A DNA stretch of 21,337 nucleotides, taken from positions 1-21,337 of the forward strand of contig CALCHY010000072.1 in the NCBI GenBank assembly GCA_937907415.1, read 5' to 3'. The position numbers and the translations under genes are program-made. This document shows positions 7,394-15,482 of this stretch, one piece after another (position 1 is the first letter of the stretch; each line of letters begins with the position of its first letter). The stretch is from an uncultured Trueperaceae bacterium (GTDB lineage: Bacteria; Deinococcota; Deinococci; Deinococcales; Trueperaceae). The notes under the pieces are model-generated. The model had not been told where the DNA came from. It was given only the letters and a program-made list of their open reading frames with translations, and ran no database searches.

Positions 7394-8530
7394 ATGACGC
7401 CCATCAAGGCCACGCGTGAGCAGCTGCGCGACCACAACCGCCGCCTCGTGCTGCGCATGCTCTACCAGGACGAGGTCAACACCCGCGCTGCCCTCGCCGC
7501 CGTGACCGGGCTGACCAAGCCGACCATCTCGAACCTCGTTGGCGAACTCATCGACGAGGGCCTCGTCATCGAAGAGGGGCTCGGGCGCGCCAGCGGCAGC
7601 GGCGGCAAGCGCCCTACGCTCCTCGCTTTCAACCGGCGCGCGCGGCACCTGATCGGCGTGGCGCTGAGCGGTAAGCGCGTTAGCGCCGTCCTCACCGACC
7701 TGGCGGGCGAGAGCAGCGCAGTTCACGTCCTCGACCTGCGCGGCTCGGGTGAGGAGGCGGTCGTTAGCGCCGTGCAGAGCGTCGTCGCCGCGCTGCTGCC
7801 GCAGTTGGACGCCCCACTGCTAGCCGTCGGCGTTGCCGTGCCAGGCAGAGTGAGGCCAGGTACTGGCGTCGTGCGCCGGTCGGCGGTACTCAACCTAGAC
7901 GATTCACCCCTCGCCGAGCTCCTCGCCACCAGGCTCGGCGTGCCAGTGCACGTCGGCAACTTGGCCGAACTCTGCGCGCTCGGGCAGCATAGTTTCGGGC
8001 CGCAAGGAAGCGCCGCGACCGGCACCCTCGTCACCGTCACCCTCGACGAGGACCTCGAGCTCGGCGTCGTGCTGCACCCTAGCGGCGCACACTTCGGTAG
8101 CGAGCTGTCTGGGCCGATGATCGACGAACTCCGCCTCGGTTGGACGGCGTTCAAGCTGCGCGCGGCCGAACTGCGCGGCGAGTCTCACAGCAGCCTGCCG
8201 GAGGGCGGCGACTTGCGCTACCTGCACGTCAGGAGCGCAGAGGAGCGCGGCGACGCAACCGCAAGGCAGCTCGTGCTCGAGCTTGCCGCCGGCTTGGCCC
8301 GTCCGCTCGCCTGGATCGTTTCTTTGCTGCAGCCAACGCAAGTCTCGTTGGCTGGCGGCGTTACCGACCTTGGGGAGGCGTTCTTGCAGCGCTTGGCCGC
8401 AGAAGCGAGCCTGCTGCTCGGTCCGGGAGCGCTAGACGACCTCGAGTTGACCCTGGCGTACTCCAACCGCCTTGGCGCGATGGGCGCCGTGGCGCTAGCC
8501 AACCTCACGGAACTCGGGTTGGTTGCGTGA
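7394..8530 (+). CDS. ROK-family transcriptional regulator without kinase residues
   Basis: A 378-residue protein with an N-terminal winged helix-turn-helix (about 15-75: TRAALAAVTGLTKPTISNLV, then GELIDEGLVIEEG and GGKRPTLL), followed by a ROK/ASKHA sugar-kinase fold. The fold is recognisable from LLAVGVAVPGRV (143-153) and SLAGGVTDLGEAF near the C-terminus. The kinase features are gone: the phosphate loop DxGxT is replaced by ALSGKRVS (90-97), the catalytic Asp of the NDAN motif is L190 in VGNLAELCALG, and the CxCGxxGC zinc site is absent. It should therefore be a pure regulator, as are several ROK repressors. It is the likely ligand-responsive repressor of this operon at the inverted repeat 828-850. 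Its end overlaps the next gene in GTGA. Confidence 0.88.
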   Translation: MTPIKATREQLRDHNRRLVLRMLYQDEVNTRAALAAVTGLTKPTISNLVGELIDEGLVIEEGLGRASGSGGKRPTLLAFNRRARHLIGVALSGKRVSAVLTDLAGESSAVHVLDLRGSGEEAVVSAVQSVVAALLPQLDAPLLAVGVAVPGRVRPGTGVVRRSAVLNLDDSPLAELLATRLGVPVHVGNLAELCALGQHSFGPQGSAATGTLVTVTLDEDLELGVVLHPSGAHFGSELSGPMIDELRLGWTAFKLRAAELRGESHSSLPEGGDLRYLHVRSAEERGDATARQLVLELAAGLARPLAWIVSLLQPTQVSLAGGVTDLGEAFLQRLAAEASLLLGPGALDDLELTLAYSNRLGAMGAVALANLTELGLVA

Positions 8531-9354
8531 AGCGCGCCGCTGGCACCATCGCCGTGTTGGTCAACAACCTTGAGGGCGTGTTCCAATTGAGCGTGCTGCA
8601 GGGCGTAGAGGAAGTTGCGGCGGCCAACGGGCTGGGCCTCGTCGCCCACCCCCTAGTCGGCCTGCTCTCGCCAGACGCAGTGCGGGCGGAGGTGGCCGAG
8701 GTCCTCAGAGGCGCGCGCGGCGTGATGGTCCTAGCCAACGCGCTGGCGGATGACCACCTGGCCGTCGTCGCGGAGTCCGGCCTGCCAGTCACGTTGATCA
8801 GCCACGACACGCAGGACCTCGAGCTGCCGACCATGATGTTCGACAACCACCAGGGCGTTGCCCTGCTCATGCAGCACGTGGTGGAGGCCTGCGGCAGGCG
8901 CCTGCCAGTGTTTGTTGGCGGCGACGCGTCGCAGCTAGACGCCCGAGAGCGCGAGTCGGCGTTCCGCGACGAGGTCGTGCGCCACGGCCTGACGGTCCCA
9001 CCCGAGAACTACTTGCGTGGCGAGTTCACGCCGCGCCTGGCCGCCGACGCCCTGGCCGCGTTCCTAGCCGGCGGCGGGCAGTGCGACGCCGTGGTGGCGG
9101 CCGACTACCTCATGGCCATCGAGGCGCAGGCCGTCATGCGGGCAGCTGGGTTACGCGTGCCCGAGGACCTTGCCGTGGTTGGGTTCGGCGATGGACCCGA
9201 AGCCGTAGCCGCAGGCGTCACGACGGTGGCTGCCGACGTCGTCGAGCTGGGCCGCCGCGCCGCGCGGCAGTTGATGGCGCAGTTGTCTGGCCAACCACTA
9301 GTTGGTAGCACGCTGCTTAGCACTCACCTCGTGCGCCGTAGCAGCAGTTGCTGA
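8527..9354 (+). CDS. LacI-type sensor domain protein without DNA-binding domain
   Basis: A 275-residue cytoplasmic protein starting at GTG 8527, 4-bp overlap with the ROK gene. The frame is open upstream to 8140, but the ROK gene occupies that stretch. It starts directly with the first strand of a periplasmic-binding-protein fold (TIAVLVNNLEGVFQLSVLQG) and ends like LacI/GalR regulators: VPEDLAVVGFGDGPEA, then VTTVAADVVELGRRAARQLM and TLLSTHLVRRSSS. There is no helix-turn-helix and no signal peptide. In LacI regulators this fold binds the sugar effector. Coupling to a ROK protein that does have a DNA-binding domain suggests they work together, perhaps as sensor and DNA-binding partner. Other readings are a decayed LacI regulator or a free sugar-binding modulator. 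Stop codons of this gene and tldD are only 2 nt apart, facing each other. Confidence 0.8.
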   Translation: MKRAAGTIAVLVNNLEGVFQLSVLQGVEEVAAANGLGLVAHPLVGLLSPDAVRAEVAEVLRGARGVMVLANALADDHLAVVAESGLPVTLISHDTQDLELPTMMFDNHQGVALLMQHVVEACGRRLPVFVGGDASQLDARERESAFRDEVVRHGLTVPPENYLRGEFTPRLAADALAAFLAGGGQCDAVVAADYLMAIEAQAVMRAAGLRVPEDLAVVGFGDGPEAVAAGVTTVAADVVELGRRAARQLMAQLSGQPLVGSTLLSTHLVRRSSSC

Positions 9355-9356
9355 GG

Positions 9357-10766
9357 TCAGGCTTCGCCGCCAACGATCAGCTCGCTGACGAGCAGGTGCG
9401 GCTGACCCACTTCGACAGGCAGCGACCCCGACAGCGACCCGCACATGCCTGGCGCAGTCGAGACGTCGTCGGACACGGCGACGATGCGCTTTATCGACTC
9501 GGGACCCTTGCCAACGAGCATGGCGCCACGCACGGGCTCGGCTAGCTGACCGTTGCGGATGAGGTAGCCCTCGTCGACCGCGAAGTTGTACTCACCCGAC
9601 CCAGGCATGACCTGCCCGCCGCCCATCGACTTGGCGTACAGGCCGAATTCGATGCCGGCGAACAGCTCTTCCTTCGGGGTGGTGCCAGGCAGCACGAAGG
9701 TGTTGCGCATGCGCGAGGTGGGGGCGTACGTGTAGTCCTGCCTGCGGCCAGAACCCGTCGCGCGGTAGCCCGTCATGAGCGCGCCCCACCGGTCAACCAT
9801 GTAGCTCTCGAGCACGCCTGCGTTGATGAGCACGGTGCGTTCGGTCTGCGCGCCCTCGTCGTCGAAGCGCGAAGAGCCCCAACCGTGCGGCGTGGTGCCG
9901 TCGTCGACGTAGGTAACGACGTCGGACGCCACCATCTCGCCCAGCTTGCCCGTGAGGGCCGACGCGTTGCGCGCGACGGCCGTCGTTTCAAGCAGGTGCC
10001 CTAGCGCCTCGTGGAAGATGACGCCGCCGAAGGCGTTGCCAATCACCACCGGCATGCTGCCTGCCGGTGCCTTGCGGGCGTTCAGGTTGAGAAGCGCGAC
10101 CTCTGCCGCGCGCCGCCCGATCGCGGCGGGCGGGTGGACGTCGAGGAGTTCCAACCCCATGGAGAGGCCGGGGCCGTCGTGCGCGGACTGCGTGTCTACG
10201 CCGTTGCTCGCGATTACCTGCGCTATGAGGCGCGTGCGTACGCGGCGGTCATCGGCCACTACGCCATCCGAGTTCGCGACCGAGACGTCCTGCTCCCACT
10301 CGAGCAGGCGCCCCTCCACCTGCTTGACTTCCGGAGCTATGCGCGCGGCCGCGTCTAGTTCGCGTAGGCGCTCTAGCCGCCAAGCCTTACTGCGCGCATC
10401 GAACGGGACTTCCGGTGCGTGGATGAACGGGCCGGCGTCGCGGACGCGCAGGTCGAGGCCGCCGCGGCCCTCCGCGTCAGGCACGCCAGCTGCGCCGCCT
10501 GCGCTAGTGCGGACGGCAAGCAGGTTGCCTAGGAGCTCGCCCAAAGCCGCGTCAGATAGGTCGTTCGTGTAGCCGTACACGACGTCCGTCCCGAAGAACA
10601 GGCGGATGCCAGCCCCGTAGAGCAAGCTACTGGTGGCCTCCTCGACGTTGGCGTCGATGGACCGGAGCAGGCGGCGACGCCAACGCTCGGCGTAGACCTC
10701 CACGTAGTCGGCTCCGGCGCTGCGGCCCTGATCGATGAGCGCGGCGTAGGTGTCGTGGTTGAGCAT
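9357..10766 (-). CDS. tldD: TldD metalloprotease
   Basis: A 469-residue protein from ATG 10766 (MLNHDTYAALIDQGRSAGAD). The frame extends to ATG 10829, but the added 21 residues are Arg/Ser-rich, unlike the family, and cover the shared promoter region. The zinc-binding HExxxH motif is seen as FHEALGHLLE, followed by the conserved GWGSSRFDDEGAQTERTVLI and MRNTFVLPG blocks. The C-terminal MCGSLSGSLPVEVGQPHLLV is the usual TldD ending. TldD with TldE/PmbA forms a zinc protease complex that trims unfolded or modified peptides. The partner gene is at the left edge on the same strand, across the sugar operon. No Shine-Dalgarno precedes the ATG; TAGCAT (minus strand, complement of 10772-10777) lies 5 nt upstream, suggesting a leaderless transcript. 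Confidence 0.93.
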   Translation of the reverse strand: MLNHDTYAALIDQGRSAGADYVEVYAERWRRRLLRSIDANVEEATSSLLYGAGIRLFFGTDVVYGYTNDLSDAALGELLGNLLAVRTSAGGAAGVPDAEGRGGLDLRVRDAGPFIHAPEVPFDARSKAWRLERLRELDAAARIAPEVKQVEGRLLEWEQDVSVANSDGVVADDRRVRTRLIAQVIASNGVDTQSAHDGPGLSMGLELLDVHPPAAIGRRAAEVALLNLNARKAPAGSMPVVIGNAFGGVIFHEALGHLLETTAVARNASALTGKLGEMVASDVVTYVDDGTTPHGWGSSRFDDEGAQTERTVLINAGVLESYMVDRWGALMTGYRATGSGRRQDYTYAPTSRMRNTFVLPGTTPKEELFAGIEFGLYAKSMGGGQVMPGSGEYNFAVDEGYLIRNGQLAEPVRGAMLVGKGPESIKRIVAVSDDVSTAPGMCGSLSGSLPVEVGQPHLLVSELIVGGEA

Positions 10767-10770
10767 GCGC

Positions 10771-10830
10771 GATGCTACCGCTTTAGGGTCGCGCGAGCGG
10801 CTCCTGCGAGGTCCCGCGCTCGGTAGCATC
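10771..10830. promoter_or_regulatory. Symmetric divergent promoter region of tldD and sir2
   Basis: GATGCTACCG (10771-10780) and CGGTAGCATC (10821-10830) form a perfect 10-bp inverted repeat with a 40-bp spacer. Each arm contains TAGCAT in the outward direction, and each TAGCAT ends exactly 5 nt before an ATG: 10766 (minus, tldD) and 10835 (plus, sir2). Neither gene has a Shine-Dalgarno. This fits paired leaderless promoters with TANNNT -10 boxes. The positions 17 bp upstream (CTCCTG for sir2, CCGCTC for tldD) are poor -35 boxes. The arms could also be a regulator's two half-sites. Confidence 0.55.
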
Positions 10831-10834
10831 AGTC

Positions 10835-11677
10835 ATGAGCAACGAGCGCGCTGGCGTGGAGGAACTAACGTCCTTCCTCGCAGGAGGCCGGAGCCTCGTC
10901 CTAACGGGCGCGGGTATCTCGACCGACTCCGGCATCCCCGATTACCGCGGCGTTCATCGCCGCACTCCTGCGCCTAAGCCGATGACGTTCCAGGAGTTCA
11001 CGAGCGGCGAGGAGGCCAGGCGCCGCTATTGGGCGCGCAGCACCGTCGGTTGGGCAGGCATGGCGGAGAGGCAGCCGAACGCTGGGCATCTCGCCGTGAC
11101 CGAACTCGAGCGCTTGGGTCTGACGGCGGGCGTCGTGACGCAGAACGTGGACGGGCTGCACCGTAAAGCAGGTACGAGGGCGCTCATCGAGTTGCATGGC
11201 GACCTCGCGCTAGTCACTTGCCTCGAGTGCGGTACGCGCGAAGCCCGCGAGCATTTTCAGGGGCGGCTACTCGCCTTCAACCCCGAGTTCGCGGGCCTGC
11301 AAGTCGCGCTCCTTCCGGACGGCGACGCCGCGCTTCCCGACACCCTCACCCAGTCATTCCGGGTGCCGGTCTGCACCGTGTGCGGCGGCGTCCTCAAGCC
11401 GGACGTCATCTTCTTCGGCGAGAACGTCCCTCGCGTGCGCGTTGACCAGGCGAGTAGGTGGTTGGCCGCGGCGGACGCGCTGCTCGTGCTCGGCTCGTCC
11501 CTCGAGGTGTTCTCCGGTTACCGCTTCGTGAAGACCGCCATAGCGCAAGGCAAGCCTGTCGCGGTCGTGAACCAGGGCCCGACGCGCGCGGACGCCGAGG
11601 CCAGCCTGCGCTTGGATGCCGGGCTGGGTGAGGTGCTGCCGGAGGTGGCAGCCGGCCTGGCCGCGACGCAGGCTTGA
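10835..11677 (+). CDS. Sir2 family NAD-dependent deacylase, SIRT4-type (class II)
   Basis: A 280-residue sirtuin, which uses NAD+ to remove acyl groups from protein lysines. GAGISTDSGIPDYRG (25-39) binds NAD+, TQNVDGLH (102-109) and the catalytic H121 in ELHGDL form the active site, and the zinc is held by C129/C132 (CLEC) and C180/C183 (CTVC). The blocks RRRYWARSTVGW (62-73), RQPNAGHLA (79-87), LKPDVIFFGENV and FSGYRFV...VNQGPTRAD match the class II/SIRT4 lineage rather than the CobB (class III) one, which carries a Tyr/Arg pair for succinyl groups. ATG 10835 sits 5 nt after TAGCAT without a Shine-Dalgarno. It is divergent from tldD and probably monocistronic. Which acyl group and which proteins it acts on cannot be told from the sequence. 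Confidence 0.93.
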   Translation: MSNERAGVEELTSFLAGGRSLVLTGAGISTDSGIPDYRGVHRRTPAPKPMTFQEFTSGEEARRRYWARSTVGWAGMAERQPNAGHLAVTELERLGLTAGVVTQNVDGLHRKAGTRALIELHGDLALVTCLECGTREAREHFQGRLLAFNPEFAGLQVALLPDGDAALPDTLTQSFRVPVCTVCGGVLKPDVIFFGENVPRVRVDQASRWLAAADALLVLGSSLEVFSGYRFVKTAIAQGKPVAVVNQGPTRADAEASLRLDAGLGEVLPEVAAGLAATQA

Positions 11678-11757
11678 GGTACCAAGGGCGGAACGTTAAG
11701 GACTGCTGAGGCCCAGCGGCGGCGCGCACAGACCTCCACACCTGCGAAGCGTGCAAC

Positions 11758-12921
11758 ATGGCGTCCATGAAGCGCAGGTACTCAGTACTCCTAACCGCGG
11801 TGATCGTAGTTGTGCTCGTCGCCGTGGTGATCACACGGCTGGCTGGCGAGCCGGACCGGTCGCAGGCCAACGATGCGCCGCCAGCAGCCGCGGCGCCCGC
11901 CCAACCGGCGGTTGAACCGACAGCCCAACCGGGAGCCGTAGCTGCGCCACCAGCCGCTACGTCCGAGCCCGCCGCACCGGCCACGCACACCCCAACCGAG
12001 AGCCTCTCACCAGAGATCTCGTTGACGCTCACCGGCGGCGTAGTCACCCTGCAAGCGCCAGCCGACCTCAGCCTCGCCGTCGCGGGTGAGCCGCTACTCG
12101 CCACCGCCACCATCCCGCCGTGCGACGAGGGCTTCGACTACTGCCTCTACTTGCCTCGAGGGAGTTACGCGGGCACGAACTTCAGCGCGGCGGGCACGGC
12201 CATCGAGGTGCGCGCGGACCTGACTTCGCAGATTTCGTGCCTCTTAGCCCAACCGTCCGGTTACCAGTCACTGCAGCCCGGATTGGTTGTCGAACCTGAC
12301 GGCCCAGACGCCGCGTCTACCGCACGCTTTTCTGGGCTCATGGACGGTGCGGCTGGCACCTACGCCAATGGCGAGCTGCGCCGCCTGTACGTGGCGGGAA
12401 GCTGCTACGAGTTCACGAGCCGCGTCGTCGAGTCGCAGTTCGGCAACTACCCGACCGGCACCATCACGGAGTTCACCGCCGCTGACCGCCAAACGGTGCT
12501 CGGTCAGCTAAGCGACGTGCTGAAGCGCATGAGCCTGAAGCTGCCAGCTGGCAACCGGAGCGTAACGTGGCCGGCCTCGGGCACTTCTGACCTCGCACCC
12601 TTCATCCGCCTGGCCTCGCCGCTGGCCGGCGCTAGCGTGACGAGCCCACTGCAACTCAGTGGCGAGGCCGTTGGGCAGTGGTACTTCGAGGGGTCGTTCC
12701 CAGTAACGGTCGTGGCTGACGACGGCACGGTGCTCGGCCAGGGCATCGTTACGGCGCAAGGCGACTGGATGACCACCGACCTCGTGCCGTTCGAGGGCCA
12801 GGTGACCTTCGAGGCGGGTGACCACGACGGCGCAGCCACCATCGTGCTGGCGCGGGACAACCCGTCCGACCTCCCGCAGAACGATGCGGCGCTGCACGTG
12901 CAAGTGCTGCTCACGCCCTAG
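11758..12921 (+). CDS. Anchored protein with C-terminal Gmad2 domain, function unknown
   Basis: A 387-residue protein (ATG 11758; ATG 11767, MKRRYSVLL, is an equally possible start, neither with a clear Shine-Dalgarno). A single N-terminal membrane segment (about 8-28) is followed by a Pro/Ala-rich linker (about 35-80) and then an extracytoplasmic part. The C-terminus (about 281-387) matches the Gmad2 immunoglobulin-like domain: PFIRLASPLAGASVTSPLQL, WYFEGSFPV, TAQGDWMTTDLVPFEG and LARDNPSDLPQND. Gmad2 is known from spore-germination-associated and other envelope proteins as a likely binding module. The central part (about 85-275) is not recognised; it has four cysteines (C122, C129, C161, C216) that could form disulfides. 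It converges on livF with a 4-bp gap. The 80 bp between sir2 and this gene show no clear promoter or terminator. Confidence 0.8.
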   Translation: MASMKRRYSVLLTAVIVVVLVAVVITRLAGEPDRSQANDAPPAAAAPAQPAVEPTAQPGAVAAPPAATSEPAAPATHTPTESLSPEISLTLTGGVVTLQAPADLSLAVAGEPLLATATIPPCDEGFDYCLYLPRGSYAGTNFSAAGTAIEVRADLTSQISCLLAQPSGYQSLQPGLVVEPDGPDAASTARFSGLMDGAAGTYANGELRRLYVAGSCYEFTSRVVESQFGNYPTGTITEFTAADRQTVLGQLSDVLKRMSLKLPAGNRSVTWPASGTSDLAPFIRLASPLAGASVTSPLQLSGEAVGQWYFEGSFPVTVVADDGTVLGQGIVTAQGDWMTTDLVPFEGQVTFEAGDHDGAATIVLARDNPSDLPQNDAALHVQVLLTP

Positions 12922-12925
12922 GGCA

Positions 12926-13638
12926 TTACATCGATAGGTAAGCCTCGCGCACGGCCGGGTCGCCGAGGAGTTCGCGGCCCGTGCCCTGCTTGACGATCTC
13001 CCCGTTCTCGAGGACGTAACCGCGGTCGGCGATCCGCAGCGACTGCTGCACGTTCTGCTCGACCAGCACTACGGTCACGCCGTCTTCGTTGATCTGCTTG
13101 AGCGCCTTGAAGACGGTGAGGGCGAGGCTGGGGGAGAGGCCAAGCGACGGTTCGTCGACTAGCAGCAGGCGCGGGTTGCTCATCAGCGCGCGCCCGATGG
13201 CGACCATCTGGCGCTCGCCGCCCGAGAGCGTGCCAGCGAGCTGCCCGCGGCGCTCCTCCAGGCGGGGGAAGAGTTCGTACACGAACGCGCGGTTGCGCTT
13301 GCTGTTGGCGCGCGCGTGCGGCAGGTACTCGGCGCCGCTCTCCAGGTTCTCACCGACCGTCATGAGCGGGAAGAGCTGCCGTCCTTCCGGCACGTGACCG
13401 ACTTGCGAGCGCACCACGCGCGCGGCGCTGAGGCCCGTTAGGCGGTTGCCGAACGCGCTCACGCTGCCAGTACGGGTAGGGATGAGGCCGCTGATGGCGC
13501 GCAGGAGCGTGGTCTTGCCAGCGCCGTTGGCGCCGATGATCGTCACGAGCTCGCCGGCCTCCACGTGCAGGTCAATCTCCCACAGCACCGTGATCTTGCC
13601 GTAGCCCGCGCTCAGCCGCTCGATGTCAAGGGCCTGAC

Positions 13639-13642
<4 letters not shown>
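12926..13642 (-). CDS. livF: Branched-chain amino-acid-type ABC transporter ATPase LivF
   Basis: A 238-residue ATPase, one of two that drive the LIV-type importer. It starts with GTG at 13642, overlapping the livG stop in GTGA, with a GGAGGAGGG Shine-Dalgarno. Walker A is GANGAGKTT (37-45), VGHVPEGRQLFPLMTVGENL (81-100) is typical of LivF, the signature is LSGGERQM (139-146) and Walker B LLLVDEPSLGL (159-169). It is the last gene of the right-hand cluster. Names follow family membership; the transported substrate is probably a carboxylate, given the acyl-CoA ligase upstream. Confidence 0.95.
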
Positions 13643-14387
<745 letters not shown>

Positions 14388-14391
<4 letters not shown>

Positions 14392-15473
14392 GGCGTCTCC
14401 TCCGGAGCCGTGAACGGCTCGTCGGTCATGGCGCGGGCACTACTCATGCCGCCCTCCTGGCCTCCGCCTGGCCGCCTCAGGCGCTTGGCAATGCCACTCA
14501 ACAGCCCGACGAGGCCGCGCGGCATGAAAAGAATCGACGCCACCAGCACGATGCCGTAGCCGATCAGGTAGCCGTCAGCGAAGGTACGTTTGAGGGTCTC
14601 CTCGAGGCCAGCCAGCACGAGGGCGCCGAGGATGGGGCCGACGGTGGTATAGAGGCCACCGAATATCGGCGTTACCAGGGCGAGAACGGTGGTGGAGACG
14701 GCGAAGGCGCCATCTGGGCTCACGCTCCCGAGCCGGTGGGCCTCAACCGCGCCGAGGGTGCCAGCCACGAAGCTGGAGAGCACGAAGGCGAGCAGCTTGA
14801 GGCGCGCAGGGTTGACGCCCATGACGCCCGCCACGAGTTCGTTGGTGCGGATGGCCGTGAACGCCGACTTCAAGCGCGAACGCTGGATGAAGATGGAGAT
14901 GATGACGGCAACGAGCAGCAGCGCGGCGTAGACCCAGAAGTAGCCCTGGTTACGCACGAAGGCTAGCTCCCAGCGCTCCATGCCCGGCGCAAGGGTGGGC
15001 CTGAAGAGCGCAGTCACGTTCATGCCCGGCGCACCACCCGCGATCTTGGTTGGTAGTTCCTGCACGACCGTCTTGAGGACCTCGGTGAACGCCAGCGTTG
15101 CGATGGCGAAGTAGATGCCGTAAAGCCTCAGCGTCACCGACCCCAACGCCAACGCGAGGAGTGCGGCGACCACGCCGCCTAGCGGAATGCCGAGCCAGAG
15201 CGGCACGTCGGCCATGCGCAGCAAGATGGCAGTTGAGTACGCGCCCGCGCCAGTGAAGGCGGCGTGTGCTAACGACAACTGGCCGGTGCGGGCGAGCAAG
15301 TCCCATGACAGCGCGAGAGTGGCGAGCACGAGGGCGTTGATGCCGAGCGACAAGTAGCTTACGGACGCGCGCCCGAACGCGCCCCTCAACAGGGGCGGCA
15401 GGAAGAGCAGCAGCGCGAAGAACAGCAGGGCGAGGAGCAAGTCGCGGCCTAGTGGGTTGATGCGTGGCTTCAT
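14388..15473 (-). CDS. livM: Branched-chain amino-acid-type ABC transporter permease LivM
   Basis: A 361-residue inner-membrane permease with about ten hydrophobic segments. LALSWDLLARTGQLSLAHAA (about 52-71), GIYFAIATLAFTEVLK, FTAIRTNELVAGVMGVN and MFGG-type FGGLYTTVGPILGALVLAGL are characteristic of LivM. The extra C-terminal tail after GLVGLLSGIAKRLRRPGGG is hydrophilic and disordered in look (about 25 residues). Start ATG 15473 has GGGGAG about 6 nt upstream. It is 9 nt downstream of livH and overlaps livG. It should pair with LivH as the translocation pore. Confidence 0.94.
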
Positions 15474-15482
15474 GACGCTCCC

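Noticed and set aside
8140..8526. Upstream extension of the LacI-type sensor that could have encoded a DNA-binding domain
   Set aside because: This part overlaps the ROK gene and reads as Arg/Ala-rich shadow without helix-turn-helix features; the fold begins right after GTG 8527.
10767..10829. N-terminal extension of TldD from ATG 10829
   Set aside because: The extra 21 residues are Arg/Ser-rich and cover the divergent promoter region; family N-termini match MLNHDTYAALIDQ.
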